From positions 1 to 64,000 of the forward strand of contig NZ_ACQL01000031.1 of assembly GCF_000175195.1 (NCBI RefSeq): DNA of 64,000 nt, read 5' to 3'. The position numbers were made by a program, and so were the translations under genes. Below are positions 37,716 to 46,972 of this stretch, piece after piece. The notes beneath the pieces are model-generated. The model was not told where the DNA came from. It did not search any database and was given only the letters and a program-made list of their open reading frames with translations. Position 1 is the first letter of the stretch. Every line of letters begins with the position of its first letter. The stretch comes from Actinobacillus minor NM305. GTDB taxonomy: Bacteria; Pseudomonadota; Gammaproteobacteria; Enterobacterales; Pasteurellaceae.

Positions 37716-38744
37716 TTATTGTACAAATCCAACTAATTTATACACTTCATCAAGCGTTTTCTTCGCGCGAGCTCGTGCTTTTTCAGCACCTTCACGGAAG
37801 ATTTTTTCAAGTAAAGCTTCATCTTGACGGAAATGGTTGTAGCGTTCTTGTAGTTCGGTAAGCAGTTCAGATACACGATCGGCAACTTCTGTTTTTAAAT
37901 GACCATACATTTTGCCTTCAAACTCTGCTTCTAATTCCGCAATGCTTTTGCCTGTAACCGCCGATAAAATATCAAGTAAGTTAGACACACCGGCTTTATT
38001 TTTTTGATCGTATTTTACCATTGGCGGTTCATCGCCATCGGTCATCGCACGTTTGATTTTTTTCGCCACGGCTTTTGGATCTTCTAATAAACCAATAACG
38101 TTATTACGGTTATCATCCGATTTTGACATTTTCTTCGTAGGCTCAAGCAATGACATCACACGAGCACCGGCTTTACCAATGAAAACTTCAGGGATTGCAA
38201 AAACAGGCTGAACTAAATTCCCTTCTTGATCTTTTTGCCCATATAATGCATTGAAACGGTTAGCAATATCTCGGGTAATTTCTAAATGTTGTTTTTGGTC
38301 ATCGCCAACCGGCACTTGGTTCGCTTGATATAACAAAATATCCGCTGCCATCAATACAGGGTAAGTAAATAAACCTACGTTTACATTCTCTTCATAACGG
38401 GCTGATTTATCTTTAAACTGTGTCATTCGGCTCATTTCGCCAAAGTAGGTGTAGCAGTTTAAGATCCACGCTAATTGTGTATGTTCAGGGACGTGTGATT
38501 GAATAAAGATCGTGCTTTTATTCGGATCAATACCACAGGCTAAATAAAGGGCTAAAACGTCTAATGATGCTTTACGTAACGCTTGAGGATCTTGACGCAC
38601 GGTAATGGCGTGCAAATCAACGATACAAAATAGGCAATCATAGTCATCTTGCATTTTTACCCAGTTACGTAATGCACCGAGATAGTTACCAATCGTTAAT
38701 TCGCCGGAAGGCTGAACACCACTAAATACAATAGGTTTACTCAT
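37716..38744 (-). CDS. trpS: tryptophanyl-tRNA synthetase
   Basis: A 342-residue class I synthetase. I choose ATG 38744 ([20 protein letters not shown]) with AGAGAA upstream; the longer frame to 38798 adds non-conserved residues. The HIGH-like motif is in TIGNYLGAL, and KMSKS appears as KKMSKSDDN. It charges tRNA-Trp in the cytoplasm. Confidence 0.95.
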   Translation of the reverse strand: MSKPIVFSGVQPSGELTIGNYLGALRNWVKMQDDYDCLFCIVDLHAITVRQDPQALRKASLDVLALYLACGIDPNKSTIFIQSHVPEHTQLAWILNCYTYFGEMSRMTQFKDKSARYEENVNVGLFTYPVLMAADILLYQANQVPVGDDQKQHLEITRDIANRFNALYGQKDQEGNLVQPVFAIPEVFIGKAGARVMSLLEPTKKMSKSDDNRNNVIGLLEDPKAVAKKIKRAMTDGDEPPMVKYDQKNKAGVSNLLDILSAVTGKSIAELEAEFEGKMYGHLKTEVADRVSELLTELQERYNHFRQDEALLEKIFREGAEKARARAKKTLDEVYKLVGFVQ

Positions 38745-38929
38745 AATCAATTCTCTTTGAAATATAACAAATAATGCGACTATCTTAGCTTTTCTCACTA
38801 TTTTTGTAAAACAACAAACAAAATTTGTTGTGAATCAAGGATATTCTATCCCCTAAGTGGTTGATTTTTTGTTACAATCGAAACTATTTAGAGTAAAACG
38901 CCATTTTAATAAGAAGAGAAGAATAAATA

Positions 38930-40636
38930 ATGAATACCAGTACTTTTAACCGTAGTTGGGCAAAAGTCATTTTAAATGCCATTGTGCGTTATGGAGTGAA
39001 GCATATTTGTATTGCACCAGGCTCTCGCTCAACACCTTTAACGTTAGAGGCTCTCCAGTTACAACAGACACAACAAGTACAATGTCATAGTCATTTTGAT
39101 GAAAGAGGATTAGGCTTTTTTGCTTTAGGATTAGCTAAAGCAACTCATGATCCTGTTGCCATTATTGTGACTTCAGGCACCGCTGTGGCAAACTTATATC
39201 CTGCGGTCATTGAAGCGAGTTTAACACACCATAAGTTAATCGTACTTTCTGCAGACCGCCCGACAGAATTGATTGGCTGTGGTGCAAATCAAGCGATTGT
39301 TCAACCTGGTATTTTTGCTCAATATCCGCTGGAAAGTATTAACCTGCCAAAAGCCTCAGGAGAGTATTCCGCAAATTGGTTAGTTGCTACTATTGAGAAA
39401 GCCTGTGTTAAACAGCAGCAAGAAGGTGGAGTCATTCATATCAATGCACCTTTTGCAGAACCATTATATGAAGCCGATGAAACGGCGATTAGCCAAAATC
39501 CATGGTTAAAGCCAATTCAAAGTTGGTTAGTTAATTCACAAGCCAGATGGATTGATAGCCAAAAAATCCAAAGCGAAGTCTCTATGCACGAAAATTGGGA
39601 CTATTGGCGTACTAAACGAGGCGTAGTTATTGTTGGAAAACTACCCGTAGAACAAGGTATCGGAATTAAAGCGTGGGCGGAAACATTGGGCTGGTGTTTA
39701 TTAACCGATGTTCAGTCTTCGATTGATGCAAGTTTACCTTATGCTGATATTTGGTTATCTAATAACACCGTAAGAGATCGTTTATTACAAGCAGATATTG
39801 TGATCCAATTTGGTTCACAAATTGTCAGTAAGCGAGTAAATCAATTCCTTGAAGCCTTCCAGGGGGAGTTTTGGCAAGTAGAAGAGTATCAGGATTATCT
39901 AAATCCGTTTGCTCATCATCAAACACGATTTGTAGCGAAAGCACATCACTTTTTGCGTGTTCACCCGCCACTTCGCCAAAAACCGTGGTTACTAGAGCCA
40001 TTAGCGCTATCGCAATTCTGTTCAACGTTTATTGAAAAACAGATTGGCGGCGGTTTGAATGAGGCTTCATTGGCACATCATTTACAAGATGTTCTTGCCA
40101 TTGGCGGACATCTATTTATTGGTAATAGCTTATTTGTTCGTTTAGTCGATGCTCTTTGTAAATTGCCGGAAGGCTATCCGGTTTATACCAACCGTGGTGC
40201 AAGCGGTATCGATGGTTTGATCGCAACCATTGCCGGTATTGCCAAAGGCACAGGACAACCGACAGTTGGCGTGATTGGCGATATTTCAGCACTACATGAT
40301 CTAAACTCAATTGCATTATTAGCACAGATTAACCAGCCAACTATTCTGTTTGTAGTAAATAATAGTGGTGGTGCGATTTTTGATATGTTACCGGTCGATC
40401 AGCGTGCGAAAGAGCAGTTTTATCGTCTATCGCATAATTTTGAATTTGGGCAAGTTGCCACGATGTTTGGTATTGAATATATCCGTCCATTTACTTGGGC
40501 AGACTTAAGAGCTAAGTTAAAAGTCGCTTATGGTCGCAAAGGTGTAACGATTGTCGAAGTGAAAGTCAATGAACAAGATGGAAGTAGCTTGTATAAATCA
40601 TTGATTAAGCAAATTTCTCAAGCGGAAATTGCCTAA
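38930..40636 (+). CDS. menD: SEPHCHC synthase MenD
   Basis: A 568-residue thiamine-diphosphate enzyme of menaquinone synthesis, joining 2-oxoglutarate to isochorismate. N-terminal GVKHICIAPGSRSTPLTLEA, FDERGLGFFALGLAK near residue 55, and the ThDP-binding TVGVIGDISALHDLNS followed by NNSGGAIFD near the C-terminus are typical. Its stop TAA shares a base with the menH start, so the two are translationally coupled. Confidence 0.95.
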   Translation: MNTSTFNRSWAKVILNAIVRYGVKHICIAPGSRSTPLTLEALQLQQTQQVQCHSHFDERGLGFFALGLAKATHDPVAIIVTSGTAVANLYPAVIEASLTHHKLIVLSADRPTELIGCGANQAIVQPGIFAQYPLESINLPKASGEYSANWLVATIEKACVKQQQEGGVIHINAPFAEPLYEADETAISQNPWLKPIQSWLVNSQARWIDSQKIQSEVSMHENWDYWRTKRGVVIVGKLPVEQGIGIKAWAETLGWCLLTDVQSSIDASLPYADIWLSNNTVRDRLLQADIVIQFGSQIVSKRVNQFLEAFQGEFWQVEEYQDYLNPFAHHQTRFVAKAHHFLRVHPPLRQKPWLLEPLALSQFCSTFIEKQIGGGLNEASLAHHLQDVLAIGGHLFIGNSLFVRLVDALCKLPEGYPVYTNRGASGIDGLIATIAGIAKGTGQPTVGVIGDISALHDLNSIALLAQINQPTILFVVNNSGGAIFDMLPVDQRAKEQFYRLSHNFEFGQVATMFGIEYIRPFTWADLRAKLKVAYGRKGVTIVEVKVNEQDGSSLYKSLIKQISQAEIA

Positions 40637-41418
40637 TGTTAGCATATCAGTGGCATCATCAAACGGGGCGTAGCGAAAAGGCTACGCCTATTGTTTTTTT
40701 ACATGGCTTACTTGGCTCACAACAAGATTGGCAACCTGTAATAGATGAATTGCAAAAATTTCCACAATTTCAACCGCTTACAATAGATCTTCCTTTTCAT
40801 GGATTAAGTGCAGAGGTTCGCTGTCGAGATTTTGTGGAAATGCGTCATTTATTAGATCAAACGCTAACTCATTGTCTAGGCGAACAGCCTTTTTACCTTG
40901 TTGGTTACTCACTAGGTGGACGAGTTGCGATGGATTATGTCTTAAATATGCCGGCTAAAAATTTGCTTGGCGTGGTTTTAGAAGGGGCAAATGTCGGTTT
41001 AAATCGTGAACAGGATCGTCAAAATCGCCAATTAAATGATCAAAAATGGGCGACGCGTTTTCGCCAAGAACCGATAGAACAAGTCTTAAAAGATTGGTAT
41101 CAACAAGCTGTTTTTACCGATTTAGAGGAGAGCAAGCGGTCTTTTTTAATTGAAAAAAGACGAATGAATAGTGGAACACGCATTGCGGAAATGCTCGAAG
41201 CCACAGGGTTGGCAAAGCAACCCTATTATCTTGACTTACTGAAAGAGGCCCAAACCACAAAGAACATCTTATTTTTCATTGGCGAACGAGATCAAAAATT
41301 CCGTCAAATGGTAGAACAAAACCAACTCACTTATCAAATCATTTCTCAAGCCGGACACAATGCTCACCAAGCAAATCCGAGTGAGTTTGTTGAGAAATTG
41401 ATTAGCTGGTGTGAATAA
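40636..41418 (+). CDS. menH: SHCHC synthase MenH
   Basis: A 260-residue alpha/beta hydrolase that removes pyruvate from the MenD product. The nucleophile serine is in VGYSLGGRVAMDY (near residue 95), the oxyanion region in LHGLLGSQQDW, and the catalytic histidine in AGHNAHQANP. Its place directly after menD supports MenH over other hydrolases. It converges with the XRE gene. Confidence 0.9.
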   Translation: MLAYQWHHQTGRSEKATPIVFLHGLLGSQQDWQPVIDELQKFPQFQPLTIDLPFHGLSAEVRCRDFVEMRHLLDQTLTHCLGEQPFYLVGYSLGGRVAMDYVLNMPAKNLLGVVLEGANVGLNREQDRQNRQLNDQKWATRFRQEPIEQVLKDWYQQAVFTDLEESKRSFLIEKRRMNSGTRIAEMLEATGLAKQPYYLDLLKEAQTTKNILFFIGERDQKFRQMVEQNQLTYQIISQAGHNAHQANPSEFVEKLISWCE

Positions 41419-41432
41419 TATAAAGATTATTA

Positions 41433-41732
41433 TCAAATTCTAAAAATTCGGCTATCCCCCATAGGCATTTGTACGGTAAGGCTTAATTTTCCACCCATTG
41501 CCTCAATATAACGTTTAAGTGTAGAGAGGCGTGGATCATTATCTTTCTGTTCTATTTTAGCTACTGCCGGCTGAGATATACCTAAAGCTTCTGCAAGCTG
41601 TTTTTGAGAAATATTCAATTCTTCCCTTAAATGAGCTAAGCCAACTTCCTGAATCAGCTGTTCACTTAACGCTTTTACTTTAGCTTGTCTTTCTGAGGGA
41701 ATTTCCTCCATTAATTGTTCTAAAGTTTTCAT
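41433..41732 (-). CDS. XRE-family regulator, HigA-like antitoxin without toxin
   Basis: A 99-residue protein with a helix-turn-helix (ELNISQKQLAEALGISQPAV, about residues 39-58) followed by RYIEAMGGKLSLTVQMPMGD, the C-terminal pattern of XRE antitoxins paired with RelE/HigB toxins. No toxin gene lies beside it: menH ends downstream and only 97 bases separate it from comM upstream. A palindrome, ATAACCTTCTGGTTAT, lies in its promoter, probably its own operator. It could be a relic or a plain regulator. Confidence 0.8.
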   Translation of the reverse strand: MKTLEQLMEEIPSERQAKVKALSEQLIQEVGLAHLREELNISQKQLAEALGISQPAVAKIEQKDNDPRLSTLKRYIEAMGGKLSLTVQMPMGDSRIFRI

Positions 41733-41771
41733 TTTTTACTCTCCAAATTATTTCTGTCATTTAAACGCCTT

Positions 41772-41787
41772 ATAACCTTCTGGTTAT
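41772..41787. promoter_or_regulatory. palindromic operator of the XRE gene
   Basis: ATAACC-TTCT-GGTTAT, perfect six-base arms, 40 bases upstream of the XRE start and overlapping an A+T-rich promoter region. Confidence 0.6.
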
Positions 41788-41829
41788 ATTTTAGAGTAAG
41801 AGAGAAAAAATACAAGCCATTCTTTTTTA

Positions 41830-43365
41830 TTAAATAGATTCCCCATGTAACCATTGTAGCAATCTGTCCATTGCCCGATAACCTAGGGCTTCTGCAAGAT
41901 GAGGTTGCTGGATATGTTCTTCATTCGCTAAATCAGCAATGGTACGAGAAACTTTGAGGATGCGATGATAAGCTCGAACAGATAAACCGAGTTTCGTTAA
42001 TGCAGTTTCTAAAAAGAGTGCATCTTTTTCGGTTAAACGGCAATCTCGTTCAATTTCTCTAGTGGTTAATTGTGCATTGATTTTGCCGGCTCGGGCGAAC
42101 TGTTTTTCCCTCGCTGCGATAACTCGTTCTCTTACTTGAGCAGTCGTTTCGCCTCGATTTTCTGTCCCTTGTTGTAGTGCACCTTGCGGTAATAGTGGCA
42201 CTTCAATGGAGAGATCAAAACGATCTAAAAAAGGGCCGGACAATCGATTTAAGTAACGAATGACTTGTTGCGGCGATGTGCGGTTATGTGTGCCTTGATA
42301 ATGCCCTGTCGGGCTGGGGTTCATTGCCGCAATGAGCTGAAAGCGTGCTGGAAATTGCACTTTTGCATTGGCTCGAGAAATAATAATCTCGCCTGACTCC
42401 AACGGCTGACGAAGCGCATCCAGCACTTTTCGTTCAAATTCAGGCAGTTCGTCTAAGAAAAGTACGCCATTGTGAGAAAGTGATATTTCTCCCGGTTTTG
42501 GGATCGTTCCCCCTCCTACCAAAGCAACCATGGAAGCGCTATGATGTGGCGCTCGAAAAGGGCGTTGTTTCCAGTTCTTAAAATTTAACTCATTTTGTAC
42601 CAAGCTAGTCACAGAAGCTGTTTCAATAGCTTCTTCATCACTCATTTCCGGTAATAAATCCGCAAGGCGGCTGGCAAGCATTGTTTTACCCGTTCCGGGA
42701 GGGCCGAGAAAAAGCAAATTATGTTGTCCTGCAGCGGCGATGGTTAAAGCCCGTTTTGCGTGTTGCTGCCCGATAATGTCGGTTAAATCCCGTTTTACAA
42801 GCGGTGAAATTTCAGCGGTTTCTTGCAATATTTCTTGAGCAACAGGGAGAGTGTCTCGCTTATTTAAAAAATTGACAACTTGTAAAAGTGAGCGAGCCAC
42901 ATAAGTCTTGGCGTGAGAAACCAATGAGGCTTCATTGGCATTTGGTGCGGCAAGAATCATATGTCGCTTTGCTTTAGCCGCAGAAATCACCGCCGGAATA
43001 GAGCCGTGTACACCACGTAATGAGCCGGTGAGTGCCAGTTCGCCTAAAAATTCAAATTGCTTGAGTAAGTCGGAATCAATTTGACCGGAGGCCGCTAAAA
43101 TGCCGATCGCAATCGGTAAATCAAAACGACCGCCTTCTTTCGGTAAATCTGCTGGGGCTAGGTTAATCGTAATACGTTGCGGTGGATAGAAGAAGTTGGC
43201 GTTAATCAAGGCACTGCGCACCCTATCGCCTGCTTCTTTTACGGTTGCTTCGGGCAAGCCGACAATCGTTAATTTCGGCTGCCCGTTGCTAATATGGACT
43301 TCAATGGTAACAAGTGGCGCTTCAACGCCGATAGATGCTCGGCTATATACAATGGCGAGGGACAT
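41830..43365 (-). CDS. comM: ComM, AAA+ helicase of natural transformation
   Basis: A 511-residue Mg-chelatase-like AAA+ ATPase. ATG 43365 (MSLAIVYSRASIGVEAPLV) with GGAGAAA upstream is preferred over 43395. An N-terminal ChlI-like domain (LPIAIGILAASGQ) precedes the AAA+ core: Walker A LFLGPPGTGKT near residue 215, Walker B NGVLFLDELPEF. ComM drives branch migration during integration of incoming DNA. It fits a naturally competent lineage, as do the many uptake signals. Confidence 0.94.
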   Translation of the reverse strand: MSLAIVYSRASIGVEAPLVTIEVHISNGQPKLTIVGLPEATVKEAGDRVRSALINANFFYPPQRITINLAPADLPKEGGRFDLPIAIGILAASGQIDSDLLKQFEFLGELALTGSLRGVHGSIPAVISAAKAKRHMILAAPNANEASLVSHAKTYVARSLLQVVNFLNKRDTLPVAQEILQETAEISPLVKRDLTDIIGQQHAKRALTIAAAGQHNLLFLGPPGTGKTMLASRLADLLPEMSDEEAIETASVTSLVQNELNFKNWKQRPFRAPHHSASMVALVGGGTIPKPGEISLSHNGVLFLDELPEFERKVLDALRQPLESGEIIISRANAKVQFPARFQLIAAMNPSPTGHYQGTHNRTSPQQVIRYLNRLSGPFLDRFDLSIEVPLLPQGALQQGTENRGETTAQVRERVIAAREKQFARAGKINAQLTTREIERDCRLTEKDALFLETALTKLGLSVRAYHRILKVSRTIADLANEEHIQQPHLAEALGYRAMDRLLQWLHGESI

Positions 43366-43463
43366 AATTTCTCCGTAAGTTTTTTTATTAAGCATACGGA
43401 GAAGCCGATTTTTCGAAAAGTAGAAATCTTCAATTTTTCGAGCAAGATCGCAAAAATAAATGG

Positions 43464-44711
43464 CTACGTTTTATTTTCTGATTCATTTGAATAATGAATT
43501 CGCCATAACATTTTAGCATCCAAATTCGCTGAAGCAATCATGGTTAAGAAAACGGCTGCACCAAAGAAAAAGGCGGCATCGCCTACGGAGAAATTGAGGA
43601 TTTGCCCCCTTTCAAGTAGCGACATCATCAACGCTAATACAAAGAGATCGAGCATTGACCAACGTCCAACAAAGTGAACGTAGTGGAGCAATTTCATTTG
43701 ACGGTGGATGGAATGCTTCCACTTAAAATGAATCGCAAGTAATAGGTATAAAATAATAGCAACTTTGCTAAAAGGAACGGCAATACTTGCAATAAATACA
43801 ATAGCCGCTACGGCATAGCTCCCTAATTGAATAAAGGTAATAACGCCTGAAAAGAGCGTATCAGCGGAAACATTCCCTGCCAATTCAGTGGAAGATATCG
43901 GCAACAGATTAGCAGGGATCATCATAATGGTTCCGGCAATTAAGGTTGCCCATACCCTTTGTAGCTTAATTTTATCTGGAATATCCAGATTACTTTCACA
44001 GCGAGGGCAACGATGTCTTCCTTTCAAATCAATAATGTTCTCATCAAAGGTATATTCACAAACGCCACAAAATGTAGGTTTATGAGGATAATCAGGAGGA
44101 AGAGGGCGATATTCCGGATAGAAAAAGTCCCAACCTTGTTTCGGCTCAATTTTTATAAACAATAAAGTCGTTAGTAAAGTAGCTAAAACAAAGGCGATTA
44201 AATTCAGGTTGAAGCTAAGGTGGGCATAATCCTTAATTTTAAATGCAGCGACAGCAAGTGCGACAAAATAGACATCTAACATGACCCATTCTTTAATTTT
44301 AGTTAGGAAAATTAAAGTGTAGCGAGGTCGTTGCCCTAATATACGTTGCAAAGCAATAGTTAAAATAAGTAGCACAAAGGAAATAGGGGTAATCACTGAG
44401 CAGAGTAGCACCATAAAAGCGGTAAAAGAATAGCCAGACGTTGCCATTTTCCACGCTCCTCCCCAGATGGTTGCGTGGATAGGCATACCGAGTAAATCAA
44501 TGCTCATGAGAGGGTAGCCAATGGCAAGAGGCAATAAAATAAGCACCGCTAGTGCAATAATGGCACAGCGGCGTAGGCTCCAAAAATTCCCTTTGGCTAA
44601 CACATGATTGCAATTAGGGCAGAGCGCTGTTTTATAATAAAGACGATGTGGTACTTTGACTAAGGTTTCGCATTCGGCACATCGCTCAAGGGTAACATTA
44701 TGTATTTTCAT
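43464..44711 (-). CDS. PqiA/LetA-family membrane protein
   Basis: A 415-residue inner-membrane protein with two repeats, each a cytoplasmic zinc ribbon followed by about four membrane segments. Ribbons: CAEC...CPNC near residues 11-35 and CGVC...CPRC near 220-245. PqiA and LetA (YebS) form lipid-transport systems with MCE proteins PqiB or LetB encoded next to them. No MCE gene is found here: comM is next downstream. ATG 44711 is chosen because the longer start (44729) lies beside the scrA terminator stem. Confidence 0.85.
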   Translation of the reverse strand: MKIHNVTLERCAECETLVKVPHRLYYKTALCPNCNHVLAKGNFWSLRRCAIIALAVLILLPLAIGYPLMSIDLLGMPIHATIWGGAWKMATSGYSFTAFMVLLCSVITPISFVLLILTIALQRILGQRPRYTLIFLTKIKEWVMLDVYFVALAVAAFKIKDYAHLSFNLNLIAFVLATLLTTLLFIKIEPKQGWDFFYPEYRPLPPDYPHKPTFCGVCEYTFDENIIDLKGRHRCPRCESNLDIPDKIKLQRVWATLIAGTIMMIPANLLPISSTELAGNVSADTLFSGVITFIQLGSYAVAAIVFIASIAVPFSKVAIILYLLLAIHFKWKHSIHRQMKLLHYVHFVGRWSMLDLFVLALMMSLLERGQILNFSVGDAAFFFGAAVFLTMIASANLDAKMLWRIHYSNESENKT

Positions 44712-44723
44712 AACGTTATTATA

Positions 44724-44757
44724 AAACAAAACGCCTCAAACGTTGGTTTGAGGCGTG
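44724..44757 (-). terminator. terminator of the PTS gene
   Basis: ACGCCTCAAA and TTTGAGGCGT around a six-base loop, with a T-rich tail on the minus strand (GTTTTGTTTTAT). It lies between the PTS gene and the PqiA-like gene. Confidence 0.7.
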
Positions 44758-44775
44758 AAAAATGTTTAATTTTTA

Positions 44776-46197
44776 TTAAGCTTTGGCTTGAGCGCGTTTA
44801 CCAAGAATAACCGATAAACTGAAAGCCACTACGAATGAAATTAACATACCCACAGAGTACATTGCAAGGCTATCCGGTTTAATTGATGGAATACCTAAGA
44901 TACCGGCTGCACCTAATGCGATAGCTTTAACATTGAAGGTTGCGATAAATGCACTTGCTAAACCTGAACCAATCATTGCTGCGATAAATGCGTGGCGGTA
45001 GCGTAAGTTTACCCCGAACATTGCTGGCTCAGTAATCCCTAATAATGCTGAGATACCTGATGGAACAGCTAAACCACGAACTTTTGCGTCTTTCATTGTG
45101 AATGCCACACCTAAACACGCTGCACCTTGTGCGATATTAGACATTGCCGCAATTGGGAAGATGAATGTACCACCGGTATTAGCCACTTCCGCTAATAATT
45201 GTGTTTCTACCGCAATGAAGGTTTGGTGCATACCGGTAATTACGATTGGTGCATAGAATGTACCAAATACCGCACCACCAAATACGCCTAAGGTGTCATA
45301 TAACCACGTTAAACCTGCAGAAATTAAGCTACCCGCTTCACGACCGAATGGTCCGATTACCGTAAAGGCTAAGAAACCTGCAATGAAAAGCGAGAACATT
45401 GGGGTAATCAGGTTATCTAAATAAGATGGAACAAATTTACGGAACCCTTTTTCTAATGTTGCTAATACCCAAGCTGAAATGATGGTCGGGATAACCGTAC
45501 CTTGATAGCCCACTTTCTCGATTTCTAAACCTAATACGTTCCAGTATTTGATGTTGCCTTCCATTAAGGTTTTTGCATAGTTCCAACCATCTGCTAAGGC
45601 AGGGTGAACTAATAACATCCCTAATGCTGCCCCTAAGAATGGGTTACCACCAAATTTACGGGTTGCTGAGAATCCAAGTAATACCGGTAAGAATACGAAT
45701 GGTGCGTTTGCAATGGTGTTGATGAAATCAACTAAATCTGCCACTTCTGGATATTTGGTAACAACAGAATGCCCTTCCCAGAAGAAGCCGATTGAAGTAA
45801 GCATACTGTGAATACCCATCAGCAAACCGCCTGCCACGATTGCCGGGATAATTGGCACGAAAATGTCTGCTAAACCTTTCACTAAACGTTGTAATAGTGG
45901 TTGATTTGCCGCTCCTGCTGCCGCGACTTCTGATGTGCTCATATCGCCAATGCCCATTTGTTTTTGCATTTCAGCGTGCACTTTATTAACCGTACCTGAA
46001 CCAAAAATAATTTGGTATTGACCACTGGTTGAGAATTGACCTTTAACGCCTTCAATATTTTCAATCGCTTCTTTATCCACTTTGGATTCATCCGCAAGCG
46101 TTAAACGTAAACGTGTTGCACAGTGTGCGAGGGTAGTAATATTTTCTTTACCACCAAGTTTTGCGATAGTTTGTTCCGCAATTTTTGGGAAGTTCAT
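44776..46197 (-). CDS. scrA: PTS sucrose-type EIIBC permease (ScrA-like)
   Basis: A 473-residue permease of the glucose/sucrose PTS superfamily: EIIB domain (residues 1-90, phosphocysteine in AHCATRLRL) and EIIC with about ten membrane segments (ADIFVPIIPAIVAGGLLMG, later PIVITGMHQTF and GITEPAMFGVNLRYRH). There is no EIIA domain, so phosphate probably comes from Crr encoded at 50963. The EIIB resembles ScrA more than TreB, but sucrose versus trehalose cannot be settled; no hydrolase or scrR lies next to it. A LacI-type operator and a CRP site precede it. Confidence 0.75.
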   Translation of the reverse strand: MNFPKIAEQTIAKLGGKENITTLAHCATRLRLTLADESKVDKEAIENIEGVKGQFSTSGQYQIIFGSGTVNKVHAEMQKQMGIGDMSTSEVAAAGAANQPLLQRLVKGLADIFVPIIPAIVAGGLLMGIHSMLTSIGFFWEGHSVVTKYPEVADLVDFINTIANAPFVFLPVLLGFSATRKFGGNPFLGAALGMLLVHPALADGWNYAKTLMEGNIKYWNVLGLEIEKVGYQGTVIPTIISAWVLATLEKGFRKFVPSYLDNLITPMFSLFIAGFLAFTVIGPFGREAGSLISAGLTWLYDTLGVFGGAVFGTFYAPIVITGMHQTFIAVETQLLAEVANTGGTFIFPIAAMSNIAQGAACLGVAFTMKDAKVRGLAVPSGISALLGITEPAMFGVNLRYRHAFIAAMIGSGLASAFIATFNVKAIALGAAGILGIPSIKPDSLAMYSVGMLISFVVAFSLSVILGKRAQAKA

Positions 46198-46235
46198 AAC
46201 AGACCTCGTATGTTCAAAATTAAAACGTGCGTATT

Positions 46236-46257
46236 TTAACTAAAACGGTTTAGCTAA
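46236..46257 (-). promoter_or_regulatory. LacI-family-type operator before the PTS gene
   Basis: A near palindrome centred on CTAAAACGGTTTAG, outer arms TTA...TAA, with 9 of 11 arm positions symmetric and a central CG as in LacI/ScrR operators. It lies 39 bases upstream of the start and downstream of a CRP site. Confidence 0.55.
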
Positions 46258-46278
46258 AAAAGAGAAATGTTTGAGAAA

Positions 46279-46294
46279 TGTGAGATAAATCACA
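46279..46294 (-). promoter_or_regulatory. CRP site before the PTS gene
   Basis: TGTGAGATAAATCACA matches TGTGA-N6-TCACA completely, 82 bases upstream of the start. Catabolite activation of the permease is likely. Confidence 0.75.
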
Positions 46295-46327
46295 TTTTTA
46301 ATTAAATGTGTAAGAAAACGAAAGAAT

Positions 46328-46960
46328 TTAACCGCTTGTAATGCACCCGTTTTCAATGGTAATCACACGATCAAATAACGTGCGGCTCTCTGCTAATTGA
46401 TGAGTGACCATTAAAAGGGTCAGTTCCCGTTCACGACATAGTTGGGCAACCAGTTGTTGCAATTCTTCTCGGCGTTTTGGGTCAAGTGCTGAAAAAGGTT
46501 CATCTAATAATAAAATCGGTTTATCACGCAATAAGGTTCGGGCAAGTGCCACACGCTGTTTTTGCCCGCCTGAAAGCTGATCCGCACGGCGATTGAGAAG
46601 TTCTGCAATGCCCATTTTGTCTGCAATAGCTGCAACTTGCGCAGATTGTTGCGGTGAAAGTGAAAGGCTCGGGCGCAAAGCCAAGCCGATATTTTGTGCA
46701 ACCGTTAAATGAGGAAAGAGGTTATTATCTTGAAAAAGCATTGAAACGGGGCGTTCAGCCGGTTGTGTTTGGCTGTGTTCGCAATGATCAAGCCAAATTT
46801 GACCGCTTGTCGGTTGTTCAAAACCTGCAATAAGGTTGAGCAAGGTGCTTTTGCCTGCGCCACTTTCGCCAATAATCGCAATGCGCTCGCCTTTTTTGAC
46901 CTGTAAATCAAAATGCATTGGCATATCTTCATAATCAAAGGTTACGTTGAGTTGTATCAT
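46328..46960 (-). CDS. thiQ: thiamine ABC transporter ATPase ThiQ
   Basis: A 210-residue ABC ATPase. Walker A is GESGAGKST near residue 32, Walker [14 protein letters not shown] near 155, signature LSGGQKQR near 130. It lies 12 bases after thiP. Together they import thiamine or its phosphates. The binding protein gene thiB is not adjacent. Confidence 0.88.
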   Translation of the reverse strand: MIQLNVTFDYEDMPMHFDLQVKKGERIAIIGESGAGKSTLLNLIAGFEQPTSGQIWLDHCEHSQTQPAERPVSMLFQDNNLFPHLTVAQNIGLALRPSLSLSPQQSAQVAAIADKMGIAELLNRRADQLSGGQKQRVALARTLLRDKPILLLDEPFSALDPKRREELQQLVAQLCRERELTLLMVTHQLAESRTLFDRVITIENGCITSG

Positions 46961-46972
46961 ATTTTCCTCCGT

